Below, piece after piece: positions 35,048-46,593 of a DNA stretch of 64,000 nt (within the stretch, counting starts at the first letter, position 1; each line of letters begins with the position of its first letter). The stretch is from positions 17,413 to 81,412 of the forward strand of contig JNEU01000188.1 of assembly GCA_000697475.1 (NCBI GenBank). Direction: 5' to 3'. Position numbers and translations under genes: made by a program. The DNA is from Lichtheimia corymbifera B2541 (taxonomy: Eukaryota > Mucoromycota > Mucoromycetes > Mucorales > Lichtheimiaceae). The notes under the pieces were generated by a model. The model saw only the letters and a program-made list of their open reading frames with translations, ran no database searches and was not told the DNA's origin.

Positions 35048-35302
35048 CGTAACGACTGCCCCCTCCTTTGACGACATGAGCGTGATCTAGCTTATACCGT
35101 TATACTTCAAGAGGTGAGCATCGTTTATTCATCACTGTGATATGATCCCATGTCTAATGAACCACAAAGTCTGTCTGCATACTAGCCAAGTCTTTCAATT
35201 CTTCTTGGATCCTCTCAGCCTTTGGGGTGATGGCGACCGTTTACCTTTCTTTGAGACGTATCGACTGCCCCCTCCTTTGGCAACATGGGCGTGATCCAGA
35301 GG
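34982..35302 (+). repeat. Direct duplication of a ~100 bp exon-like segment
   Basis: 34982-35091 and 35201-35302 share long identical blocks (TTGGATCCTCTCA, CCTTTGGGGTGATGGCGACC, TTACCTTTCTTT, CGACTGCCCCCTCCTTTG). Both encode FLDPL-x-LWGDGDRLPFF. In the second copy the GTT codon before GAG is missing and the frame continues into ETYRLPPPLATWA, so copy 2 reads past the stop of copy 1. Confidence 0.85.
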
Positions 35303-36024
35303 AAGTTGATGAATTCCTCCTTGTATTGCTTTTTCGGCCAGCTAGTTATCGTTGTATCAACACATTCTTGTATCAATATTACTCTCAATTGAATCATTCA
35401 AGCTAATAATACCATCATTTTTATTATGATTGATCAGCCAAATATATCAAGTTGTTCATTGTTTATTGCTTTGGGTAGTGTCACATATTATGATAGCGCT
35501 GTGCATGTACAGTAGAGGGAAAGGGTGCTGTGTAAGCATAAAATCGAATCTACACTGATGGTACTGCAGCTAAGCTAATGCTAAAAGACTTGGAGATGGA
35601 TGGCACCTGATAACATTGCTTCAATTCCTATGATGAATTCTTTGCCCTTGCTGCTGGTAAGTAAAACATATCACTTCTGCCATAGCCCTTTGAGCCATTA
35701 TAAAACGATGGACCGTTTTACTGCTGCAGTCCGATAATCGAATTTTGAGGAAAGGGCATTCCGGTCCGTCAAGATTTGATGACGTGAATACGCCTCCACG
35801 CTACTTTCAACTGGAGATCGATCGACATACAAGTAAGCTACATTTTTGTGCTGTCTAGGAAGAAAGCAGGATGTCAGACCGCGGGGTGAAAGGCCATGTA
35901 CGAATCTACCTCAGGAAAGCGGATACCTGATCAGTATTGATGCAGAATCCTCCGTAATCAATTACAACCAGGACCACTGGCTGTTGGCTTGCTTGCAACC
36001 GAGCTAAAAGATCTGGTAATCCCT
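35303..36024. other. Relic-rich intergenic DNA
   Basis: No intact frame or RNA gene. Short coding-like fragments are present but cannot be assigned. Confidence 0.4.
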
Positions 36025-36722
36025 CTAATGCCAGTATACTATGATGGCATGTAATGCATTTTTACCGCTGGTGTTTCCGTTCACTCTATTGATTTTAAGA
36101 GTTGAGTTGTAGTCGTTCTCACTGTTGTTATCGCGTTGGAAGAAGTTGCCCGAGGCTGGACTGCTGGGTAAGATATATACAGCATACATCAATGCATCAA
36201 ATCCTCTGGCAGTTGATTGTCGTATAATTGCTTTTCTCATTAGTGTGTCCATGGAAGCAGCCGCACCTTTTCTCGCTGTCCTTTAGCCGTGATAGCATCT
36301 TCACCAATGCCAATCAACACCTTGCCTTTGTCCGTGACCGAGCCACTTGTCAAAGAATTCCTCCAGTTTTGCCGTGTTGACATATTTCGATTGCTGGCGA
36401 GCATCTCTAGTTTGCTCAGAAGCAGATTGTAAAAGCATATGTGTTGTTCGATCCCCAGCTGATCTTATCGACTTGTTGGTATCCCATGCTACTCTCTTCC
36501 ACGAAACGCTGTTGTAAAAGGTGTGCATTCTTTGATCATGATCATCCATTTGTGTAGCACGCAAGTATCCTTGATACTGATCCCACATTCCAGCTTGTTT
36601 GTTGCCTTCTGCTGCCATATCTTGCTCAATCTCGAAGATAAACTAAGAGAAATATATAATTGGCAAGTAGGATCCACCAAAGAACCCAGCCAAATGTCAT
36701 TAGGCAGCAATGAGCACACCAA
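36025..36722 (-). pseudogene. Broken coding relic, possibly transposase-derived
   Basis: Frame 36618-36301 reads EGNKQAGMWDQYQGYL, FYNSVSWKRVAWDTNKSIR and EQTRDARQQSKYVNT, then runs out at a stop, while a neighbouring frame continues KGKVLIGIGEDAITAKGQ. The pattern (F-Y-x-S-x-x-W-K then a helical segment and a G-x-G strand) resembles what I remember of a transposase-like family common in Mucorales genomes, but no catalytic or zinc-ribbon residues are left here. No terminal repeats were found. It is treated as a decayed, frameshifted gene of unknown origin. Confidence 0.4.
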
Positions 36723-37065
36723 GTGGAAAAGAAATAAAGTGAGCTAAAAAAGATGAATGCATGAGCACCCTCATTTTGGGAATCACATATGGACTATCCT
36801 TGGGATTACCAGATGCCACTGATGATGGTATGAATACAAGTAGAAAGAAGGAAAGGGCGTATGGTGGTGTTGGTGACAACAGCCTTGTTTACATACGAGT
36901 CGGCGTGGGAGTTGTGGTCATGATGGATTGAAATGATAAAGTGGTAAAGCATCTTGAGGTACTGAGTCTCAGTGGTGAACGTTGATAAATCCACCTGCCA
37001 CTTGAAAGGTAATATATTATAGATCCCATAATTATGTGCTGTATATGCAGTGAGAAAAAAGAGTT

Positions 37066-38962
37066 TTATTTTGCATTGGGTGATTTACGTTTCCTCGTTC
37101 GAGATGAAGTGGAAGAGGTCGTTGTGGATGAGGATGGGGAAATAAAAGCGGGTGGAATGGGTGTATCATCGGCTCCGGATATAAAACTCACAGGGACAGT
37201 ATCGCTTGCTCGAAGTTTGTCAATGGTCTTCAACATCAATTCTTTGGCTGAATAAATCAGTTGTAGGATAGGCGTCAATTGCTTGGACATAAAGTCAGGT
37301 GATATGGGGAACGCGTAACGATCAGTCCTTGAGAGACGGCATACATAGCCACAGGGTATATCCATGACCAGCATTGATATTTGTAGGCCTAAAGAAAAAC
37401 TATCAATAAGACAAGAGTCTTTGGATGATGGAAAAAAGCACGAACCTGAAATAATAAATCCAATGGTGCTGATATCATGTCGATTTTGTGGTGCCACAGC
37501 TACGAGTCGTAAAAGCATATTCTTCAATTCCTTGGGTATCTTGAGGACACCTTCCTTAATTTCCTTGGTCCCAGTTGGCCCATCGTCACTTAGTCCAGCT
37601 TCTGTACACCCCAATTCCAATGCGTCATATGCAAAAATCATGTCCGGCTTCTTTCCTCGTCGTCGCCTCCGCATACTTGTAATACCAGCAGCTTGCCGAT
37701 CACTGTTCCTCCTTTCAATGGATGCCTTGCTATCAATCCCGCTGCCATGAAGATATATCAGTATTAGTATCCACTCTCACCCATGTTCTTTTTGTATATC
37801 TTACCTAAAGATCTTTATCCTAGCTGGTGACAAACATGATCGTATCATCCCCCAAACGTGGTAGACGTAGTCGGTTTCGCTTTCTCGGGTCGTAGGGAAA
37901 AAGCCGTATGCATACATGTTCACAACGTCCATGATCGTCTTTTGTATCCATCGTAGATCAGCATTCTCCAAACTGAATATTGGGCTAGCACGTAATTGGT
38001 CATCAATCTCTTGGACGGTGCGCTATATTGAATGTATATAAGGCTTGTCATTCATAAAGAATGTGTTTTACGATCAACATACCATCTTTGAAAATGTGCC
38101 AAGGTAAGTCTTGAGATGATCGGGAAAGCTGGGTATAGAAACAGATTGATAGGATTGAATTTGACGTAGCTCTTGCGGTGTAAAGTAAGCCTTCCAACAT
38201 GGGTCAGTGGGGTCCAAGATCAACGAATGTACAGGGCTATAATAGACATGAGTTAGCATCTTTGATCAATCCTTGTTATGAAAGCAGCAAAACGTACTGT
38301 TCGTATTCGCATTCTTGGGCAAATTTTTGCATTTCCTTTTCCACAGGTTTGCCAGTGCTTAGAATCCACATCCTTTCAGGCTGCAAATCATCGTACATTT
38401 GCTGGACCTTGTCGATATCTGCTTTGGATAATTTACGAGCGGATTCGCTGCTGGTGGTAGTAGTCGTATGAAAGGTTGTGGTAGTGGTTGTGGCAGTTTC
38501 ATCTGTCACGCTGCTGGTGGTATAATTGTTGGATATTGGCGTTGCACCTGTTTGCTGATTTTTGTTGTTGCCATCGCTACGTCGTAGTATAGCAGCCAAC
38601 ACCACATTCCACGATGGTGAATCATTCTCCTGCAACGAACAACCTTTGTTCAGTCTCCACAAAACCTGATCAAATAGAAAAAAACCTACCATGGGGATAT
38701 TCAAAGTTCTTGCCATCTCAATGATACGACGTGTCCACTGACTCTTAAAGTCACCAAAGTCGATATGGGGTTCATATGTCGATGCGATATAGTCGGCCTC
38801 CTCCTTCAGGTACCAGCTCAGTGAAACGCTCGTTTGTCCTGAATCACGCGCATTCAAAAGCGTCGAGCTGATCACTTGATAGTGTTGGTGACAATGGAAC
38901 CCAAGTAATGTTGGAATAGAATGACACTCACCTTCTTTGTACTTGATGTTGGGAAAAGTCAT
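37066..38962 (-). CDS. Unknown protein of a Mucorales-type family
   Basis: Seven exons: 38962-38932, 38874-38690, 38629-38298, 38236-38083, 38022-37805, 37741-37446, 37388-37066; 512 residues with all phases matching. No named domain is recognised. The order of segments, namely a Thr-rich N-terminal third, W-x-A-Y-F-T-P-QELRQIQ, a W-I-Q-K-TIMDVVNMYAYG segment, DMIFAYDALELGCTEAG, IPKELKNMLL, TIGFIISGLQISMLVMDIPCGYVCRL, and a C-terminal helix then SSRTRKRKSPNAK, is one I associate with a large family of hypothetical proteins in Mucorales, often in many copies. The end looks like a nuclear localisation signal. A truncated copy of its last exon lies just upstream (39080-39290). No catalytic motif is visible and the function is unknown. 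Confidence 0.85.
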
Positions 38963-39077
38963 TGTTGCATATGTGGAAGAGAGAAAGCAAGATGCATGCA
39001 GATACCACCGCCACCACCACAAATGAAGTCAGTCCCTTATCCTTGATATTTAAAAAACACATTTGAGCATGCGTATG

Positions 39078-39290
39078 CTATTGTAAAAACTGGGCATCCA
39101 CTGTATTTCTACCTTGAGAGTCATTCCATAATATCTCATTTGCTTGGTTACAATGGCTGAATAAAGCAGTGCTCAGTTGCTTGGATATAAAAAGGTCAGG
39201 TGATATAGGAAAGGAAGCTGCACTCTCCCCTATACGGGCTGTTGCCACCTGATCCGGGTAGCAATGAAAGGCAAAGGCCATAACGAATAT
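39078..39290 (-). pseudogene. Truncated copy of the 37066-38962 family, last exon
   Basis: FPISPDLFISKQLSTALFSHC corresponds to FPISPDFMSKQLTPILQLIY of the intact neighbour; the DNA blocks CATATCACCTGACTTT and TCCAAGCAA are nearly identical. One codon is inserted and the rest of the gene is missing. It lies about 120 bp upstream of the intact gene in the same orientation, consistent with a tandem duplication that decayed. Confidence 0.7.
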
Positions 39291-40023
39291 CAGTGCACGG
39301 ATTGTTCATTCATAAAATAATACCTCCCCCATAATCAAATCACATAATGACATATTGAGGAAAGAGATGCATAGGCGGCAAAACATCCTTGTTTGTGTGT
39401 GCATGGTGGGTGTAGCTATTTTTATGATCACAACAATGAATGATAAAATGCTTGCTGGGACACTTCCACAAAGAACCTTGGTGTGATTGTAGTATGCTCA
39501 TGCGACGCTTGCTTTCATGGGCGTGCGCGTGGAATGGATTTATGTGAAGGAAAAAGAGATCATGATGCTATTAAGTCGAATGAGGATTGAATTTAACCTC
39601 GTTACAGGTGTCAAGTGGTGGGGTGATGACTACATCAGGATTAAAATTGGTACCTTTGAAAGAGCTAAAGCGCGATGAAGCCCATGCGTAATTGACATGG
39701 CCAAATTAGGGAAGATGACAACATCCTTCAAAATCTCATCATGGAAACAATGACTAGCAGTATAACAGCGCTTCCCATTGCTGTTTCAACAATGACACCA
39801 TACTCGGTCATGCACTTTTCGAGCTTGGGGTGATATTGGCTTTTCCCTCTATACATTCTACAGCATAGTTATAGAGCTGATGGTAGACAAAGAAAGCATC
39901 AAAGTCGCCTACTTGGATCCTGGATCATCATCCTGGCATCAATAGCACCTCGTCACCTTATAGAATGTGCCATGCAGTCATGGCTGCTCATCCTTGACGA
40001 TGATATTTTAGCATAAAGATCCA
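39291..40023. other. Intergenic with possible relics
   Basis: No intact frame. A stretch near 39890-39925 translates as KVAYLDPGSSSWHQ before a stop and may belong with the frame to its right. Confidence 0.35.
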
Positions 40024-40446
40024 TTGTTCAATGTAGCATGCTATAGCCTTCATCATTACCACATGTCAATAGCCCTCAATTTCAAAAAGACAATGTCTCC
40101 ACATCATAAAAGGGAAAAGTTTAATAATGGTACGATGTACTTTAATGATCAAAAAGAAGCGTATTTGCTAGATGATGATGGGCTAGTTGTTACACAGGGA
40201 GCATTCCAACGAGGGGTATATACCACCAAGCTCCTCAAAGGCCTTTGTGATCCAGACATTCGAGACAGCAAGTGTACGACGTATTCGCTGAGCCACGCAC
40301 ATTTGGTACCGCATGAATTGCAGTATATGGTACTTGACCATCTTCCCGTTTTGTGTGACATGGCATCGCTCCTTTGTTGTTGGGGTTGTACGATCTGGAG
40401 TATGTTGTCATGCAAAGACATGTGCAAACGTGCCATATCTCATTGA
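40024..40446 (+). CDS. Orphan 140-codon reading frame
   Basis: An uninterrupted frame with fairly protein-like content: KREKFNNGTMYFNDQKEAYLL, DDDGLVVTQGAFQRGVYTTK, LLKGLCDPDIRDSKC and HLVPHELQYMVLDHLPVLC. No domain is recognised, no signal peptide is present, and there is no clear leader. It may be an exon of a broken gene; coding-like fragments with stops lie upstream. Low confidence that it is expressed. Confidence 0.3.
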   Translation: MFNVACYSLHHYHMSIALNFKKTMSPHHKREKFNNGTMYFNDQKEAYLLDDDGLVVTQGAFQRGVYTTKLLKGLCDPDIRDSKCTTYSLSHAHLVPHELQYMVLDHLPVLCDMASLLCCWGCTIWSMLSCKDMCKRAISH

Positions 40447-41612
40447 TAGTGCTGTAGAATCGGACGTATTACAGTATATGCGTCAAGCTTTACTCTTTTT
40501 GGCTTCTCGGCAACAACACGTGGTGCTGCAGTGGTCAGAGATAATACAACTATTTACTACTTGATCATTATGCTTGGTAGAATACAATGCTGATACATGA
40601 TAATAACATTAGGATCCATAAATTGCGCAAGAACATTAGTATATGCGTATTATAGAGCATGAAGGGTAGTATGCTTAATGAGACGGGAAATTGGTTTGTG
40701 CGCAAATATTAAGCGCCTTATTACAAAAAGGATGCGCTATCAACAACAACCACGCAATCCCGCGGCCTCGGTGATGCTGTATGTGCCTACTAAATCATGC
40801 GATCAATATAATATCTGCATTGTATTATAAAAATGGGTCGTGTTGTTTTATTATGCAAGACAACATGGTATTGTAAAATTATGGGGGACTATTATGTCAG
40901 TGGCATAGCGAACAATATACCTGGTGTGTGTGTGTGATACATGGCCCATGATCGCCACGCATAATAACCTTATCAGACCACTGAACATAGACCCAATGAT
41001 ATGGGTCACTAAGGGTTGATTGTTGTTGTTTCGTCGTTGACGGGAGTACAAGGTGCATGACTTTTCGGTCACACCAAGCGAAGCGAGCGGCAACAGCCTA
41101 AATCAAGTCAATCCGATCACAATGGAAGAACTCTGGTTGGTTATCACTGTACACAGACTCTTGCGTTGCATGTTGTTCGCATGTAGTGCGCGTGGTAAGG
41201 AAATTAATTTACTCGATTTTTGAATGTAGTACCAAAAGTTTGGTTTCAACCAGTGAGCGGTGCTTATGGATATAGTATATCCTGTCACAAATGGATCTGG
41301 GAAAAGCGAGCTTGTATATAGAAAGGTTGGTGGCGCGTGTCCGTCATACTTGATGTAGAACTTGAGATCGGGACCTCCTTTACAAATGGGTTGATATTAG
41401 CTAGCTAAGGGGGAGGGTCATAATAACAACAAGCGTCCCTGTCATAATAAAAATGTCATAATGATGATGATAGGTTTTTAATGATGCAAACAAGTCTAAA
41501 AGTGGGGGTCGGTGACTCTTAATCAATTTACGGGCGATGATGTGATGCAAGCTTATTTACAAATGAAGGGCACACAACGCGGGGATGGTGTGATGAGCAA
41601 GGTTGTACACGA
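40447..41612. other. Intergenic, no gene seen
   Basis: Downstream DNA of the TPR/F-box gene (-) and of the orphan frame (+). It includes a short GT run (40923-40936) and nothing with coding character. Confidence 0.5.
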
Positions 41613-43501
41613 TCAATTCTTGATGTGATGGTGTTGCTTGTCTTCATTGTGTGATGATGCCAAGGAGGCTTTCTCGTTATCGGATTCCGTTTTTGCGTTC
41701 ACCTTGCAACCCATTAGTTGAGCGTATTTGAGCGAAACCATATCTTTGACGATGGACATGACATTATCAGTTATGTCTACGCCGACTAATTCAAGTCGTT
41801 CAAACGCTGGGATTCTTACCGATGCGCAGTTGGATTGCAAAAGAAAAGATTGAATCAAGGGTGTCCTGAGTATGAGATGATGCATTGCAGGGTATGGATG
41901 CTTGCTAATACTAGCGGTGGTATGTTGTTGTTGATATTGGGTATCTTCATCGATGGGTCCATTGACTTCGAGTGTGGCCAGTTGCGGACAGGATGATAAC
42001 AAGGCCTCGATGCTATCCTTTACGGTCATCGATGCCTGTTCGGTTTCTCCAGCAGTAGCCAAATGTAATTCTTCAAGGTTTGGTAAACCAAGTGCACCAA
42101 CTCGAGCCAAGAATTTTGCATTCACAAGACGAGTATCGCAATCCAAACGCAAATGCTTGATTGTTTTATGATGCTTGGAAAACAGGCTGTACAAGTCATC
42201 TGGATTGCCTTGAACATGCCATCCAGTCACGACAAGTGTTTCTAGGCCACGATGGTCTTTGGATGCTGAATGACTATGTTGCTGGTGAGAACGTCGTGGA
42301 GAACGAGAGTCATTGTGCTTCACAATACACGTCTTGAGCATAGGGCAAGATACAGTTGCTTGTCGTATAATCGCACCGTGGTTAATATAGTCATCTGCAT
42401 CGAGTGTCAGATGATTTAATTGCGGACATCGTCGAATGATATCCATTAAAAGATGATGATCTTGCTTGTTTCTCCAAGGATAATCCATCGACAACTCCAA
42501 TCGAGTCAAGGCAAAAGGGAGAGCTAATTGAAGGGGTCTTCTTGAAGAGCTACACGTGTTGTTGGGCGTGGGAGCACGGCGTGTAGTGCGACCTCTCCAT
42601 GCAGGGTTCACTTGGATAGCCACATGTTCAAGATCGATACAACTTTCAAGCACAGTCGTCAGCAGATCACTCTTGGATGCCGGTGGATCATATATAGTAA
42701 TGCGTTTGAGATGTGGGTTAATGCATTGGATTGCACCTGCCAGCGATAATAAAAGCGTTTCTAGCTGGTCGTCATCGAGAAAGGACTGATCTTTAAAATC
42801 CAAATCTATGTAAAAAGTTTAGTTACTCCTTTTTTGTATCTCCACACCTAATTGCTTAATGATAACCTACATAAGGATTGGACAGCTGAGCTTCTCATGT
42901 AGTAAAGGAGATTAATCCAAGTATACATGTCGGTGCAAATATCCACCGACGAAACATTAAGCCTGAGCTCGTTGAAATGCGTATCGGTTGATGCATCGTA
43001 CACTCGTGGTATGTATGTTTCAGGATAGCGAGTTGCAAATGTCTCCCACATAACGGGCCAGTCTAGAATGTTGTAACACCATTGGCGACAAACTCCCATG
43101 CACGTAAAGAGATCGCGTAAATCAAGGTATTCGAAAACCATCATGGTGATGTCGTATGGTATGCGTTCATTGTTGCCATGTCCACCATTGTTGTTGTTGG
43201 ATGATCTCAGCTGTAAACGTGTGGTTGCTTGATATCCGGATCGAATAAGGCGATGATATACGTTGTCATGTGGTACTTTGGCAAGCGCTTGTTGATATAT
43301 CTCCAATGCATTGTTCAATTGATCTTGTTGACGGTAGTGGCGGGCCAGAAGCAGGGACCCATCAGGCATATGTGGATTAGTGTGAATAAACGCACGAGCC
43401 ATGTCAAGCTGGTCACGATGGCAACTTTTATCGATGATACAAGGGAGTTGCTTTCCAGATGTCAATGAGGGGAAAAGCGTAGAAGCAATAGCTGCCCACA
43501 T
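41613..43501 (-). CDS. TPR + F-box + LRR protein
   Basis: Two exons, 43501-42871 and 42805-41613; 607 residues. An N-terminal TPR-like pair (SLLLARHYRQQDQLNNALEIYQQALAKVP) is followed by an F-box (IPYDITMMVFEYLDLRDLFTCMGVCRQWCYNILDWP, in pieces) and then leucine-rich repeats (HLKRITIYDP, LTRLELSMDYPW, LNHLTLDADDY, IKHLRLDCDTR, NLEELHLATAGE, LATLEVNGP). This TPR-F-box-LRR order is that of Dia2/Pof3-type SCF receptors of yeasts, which act in replication-linked ubiquitination; the order is shared but sequence closeness cannot be judged here. The splice restores QSLYLDFKDQSF. Start at 43501 (MWAAIAS) is preferred; an upstream in-frame Met at 43591 would add a hydrophobic Ser/Leu stretch encoded by a CTTT-rich leader. 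Confidence 0.85.
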
Positions 43502-44172
43502 AAGAGTCACAAAAAATGAAAGAGAAAGAGAGAAAGAAAGAGAGCAGGAATATTCTGTGGAGTGAGTTAATATAAGAAACGGACAATGCACCCCCTATTC
43601 CCTTTTATGGCGTCTACGCCCATGCGTGACCGAAAGGGATGTGACAGCATAAAGTTGGAACATGTGATACCCAACTACTACAGGTGTTCCTCCCGCCTAT
43701 TTTGATTTATAGACTTGTCCCCCAATATTCCATGAGAAGGGTGGCTGACTTGTCGATCGTCTTGTGCTCATAATCCGAGTTGGCGGTTTCCATTCTCACG
43801 CCATTTCCCTCACTCTTTCTATCGTAGCAACAACCCAAATATAAGAACTATGTACGAACCAGTGAACCGTTTATTAACAACAAGGATATCGTTTATACAT
43901 ATACCAAAGACATCATCTCTAACTTTATTATCGTCTAAGCGGCCAAGCCTTATCCTTATCAATAAACTTTCTTATGATTCTTTACGTGGCTGATGTTCCC
44001 ATCCTTTTCGGTCACGGGTGCCCAACAATTCGCATTACGAAAACATGTTATGTGTGTGTGTGAGTTGCATATCCAATTTGTTTCTCAGCAGGAAGTGTGC
44101 ACCTCCGCCTTAAGCATTTGTTGACAACTTTCACCTCTTTATTCAACTCCTCCAATCAGCACTCGATCACTC
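43502..44172. other. Divergent promoter region
   Basis: Upstream of both the TPR/F-box gene (-) and the PPR gene (+). A CTTTCTCTCT-type tract (43510-43545) and a GT run near 44052-44061 are the only features seen. Confidence 0.5.
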
Positions 44173-46518
44173 ATGTTTCGAAGGGCATGCCATTTACACT
44201 GTCGTGCTCGGTTGCTTGTGTACCGTCGTCACTTTGCGTCACGGTGAGTTTGTGGATCTATGGCGATGCGTTGATCGTCTTCTGATTGCTGTTCTATTAC
44301 ACAAACAACAGATCGGGAACAAGATCGCTGGACGATCGTACAAGAAAGCTTATTGAGGAAGTCAAGAATCTCGAATACAAGGTAGAATCTCAAAAGAAAA
44401 GAGTAAGTATAGGCTTCTCCTTGTTGTTCAAGCTGCCGAAAAAGAAAGACTCACTGCTGCATGATGATGTATTATAGCAAGAAGCTATGGCACTTTTGGA
44501 CAAGCTCGAACACTCTGGGGGTAGCGTTCCTGCTATTACTGATGCAGAGGAAATATACGCACAACTGTCAGCTGAGCCCACAACCCCCGTGCGAAGAATG
44601 GTGGAACCAGACTATCTCGAGAAGTTGCGTGTCAAATTCTTGGATACCCGACAATCATTGCAAAGCGAAGCTACTACTAGTCAGGAACGAAACGATGCAC
44701 TTGTCAGCCAGGATCCATCATCATCAACATCATTAACGAGTCAGGATTATGAGCAACTGGTCTATGTGAATGTAAGTTTTTTGGATGGAATCGGTTTTCA
44801 GGATATTGATTTCCTTGTAGGCACTGGCAAAACGACCCAAAGAGGCTGAAAGAGCACTGCAGCTGATGGAAGCAAGTATAGATCATCTTTTTACTATTAT
44901 AGCAAACATCACTAACCGTTCTTGTATTCACTAGGAAAATGGTCATCCACTCACGGTGAAAGCCTACAATCATTTATTGGATGCATACGCCAACACACGC
45001 GATTTGCAAGGTGCCATAGACGTGTTCAAGCGGATCAAAGCGGACGAGATGACACCCGACATTTACACCTACTCAACACTCATCAAAGCACATATCCAAG
45101 GTGCCAAGTTGAATGACGCATTCATTATATTTGACCAATTGAAGGAAGCAGGTTTAATACCAACACAGGTAATATTTTTTGATTATCGTAGCTCAGTGGT
45201 ACAAAGGTCTCACATGGCAACCCTATATCTGTAGCCTATTTTTTCCAATCTAATCAGTGGATGCATCAAGTCAAATCAAATTGAAAGGGCTTGGGAAGTC
45301 TTTGATTCAATGCGTTTATCATATCACCAACCCGATGAAGTTACATTTACTCTTATGCTGCATGCGTGTGCCAAGGTATGAGTCTATCGACGATATATTA
45401 TCAAGAGTAATAACTGAACTATATGTAGCGTGGTGAAGTCGAGCGTGCTCTTAATGTCTTTGAAGATATGGTTGGAAGCAGTCTCTATCCTACGGATGTC
45501 ACATTCAATGTCCTTATCAATGCATGTGCCAAACGACCCGATTATTTCGACACCGCTTTCGATCTCTTGCACCAAATGCAAAACATTTATGGATTCCAGC
45601 CTGATCGCATCACCTACAATACCCTCCTCAGTGCCTGTGCAAGAAAGAAGCACCTAGAAAGAGCACGTGACATTTTTCAAATCATGATGTATGACGCCAA
45701 GGAGCAAGGACCTGATTCCATGTTGACACCCGATCATCACACGTTTACCAATCTCTTTATGAGTTATGCAAGCTACGATCCATTACCAGCAAAAAAGAAT
45801 CAACAGCAGCCTGAACAACAAGATGATCATGCGCTTGTCGAACATTCGTTAATATCCAACACACTTCCTGAAAGAAGATCTGACGTGGTGCAAGAAGCCA
45901 AGAAGCTCTTTGATTTCATTACTACAAACAAAAGCTGTGAGATGACGAGTGGACTGCTGTCTTCGTATTTGTCAGTACATGTCATGCAGAGGCAGCATCG
46001 TGAGGTGGTTGATATTTATCTAAATGCGTTTGACAAGTATGGCGTTGAAAGGACGGCATTGACGTATTCATTGATGTTACAATTCTGTTACCACACACGT
46101 GATACCGACATGGCATGGCGAGTATGGGAGGATTATCAAGACTTTTTGGAGCAGCGACAAGCATTGCCGCCGCAAGAAACGGTATCCAAGCAAATCAAGG
46201 AGGGATGGACACCTGATCAGCAAAAGCAATCAGCTTTATTGATGGTGAACACACTGGCTCGGTAAGTCTCCCAGCATGATGTAGCATGTATGATGTTCTT
46301 TTGCTGATAAAGGTGAATGTAGGGGCAATGACTTTAAGAATGCACTTTTATTACTTGAAACACAATTCCAAAAGGAGGATCGACCGACATTGAAGCAATT
46401 GACAACGATGTACAACAAATGCATTCAACTAGAAGATCAAGAAGCATTGGCACAGCTCAAAAGATTATGTTCACAAGAGCGTAAATATAAGCCAACAGAT
46501 TGGCGATTTAGAAAATAG
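44173..46518 (+). CDS. Pentatricopeptide repeat protein, mitochondrial type
   Basis: Eight exons: 44173-44243, 44312-44402, 44478-44771, 44821-44871, 44935-45168, 45235-45375, 45429-46261, 46323-46518; 636 residues. The N-terminus (MFRRACHLHCRARLLVYRRHFAS) is Arg-rich and acid-free, a good mitochondrial targeting sequence. At least six PPR units follow (for example TVKAYNHLLDAYANTRDLQ, DIYTYSTLIKAHIQGAKL, FSNLISGCIKSNQIERA, VTFTLMLHACAKRGEVERA, VTFNVLINACAKRPDYFD, ITYNTLLSACARKKHLERA). PPR proteins bind organellar RNA base by base; by layout this resembles fungal Ccm1-type rRNA/intron processing factors, which is inference. The intron after exon 4 starts with GC (GAA|GCAAGT) and is the only donor that keeps the PPR frame. 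Confidence 0.92.
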
Positions 46519-46593
46519 ACATCTTTTTCTCTTTTTATACAATTGTGTGTGTGTTGTCAATGGATACATGAGATAAAAGGAGGAGAGTGAGAC

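Noticed and set aside
46236..46424. Minus-strand frame over the last PPR intron
   Set aside because: Antisense shadow across a confirmed splice junction.
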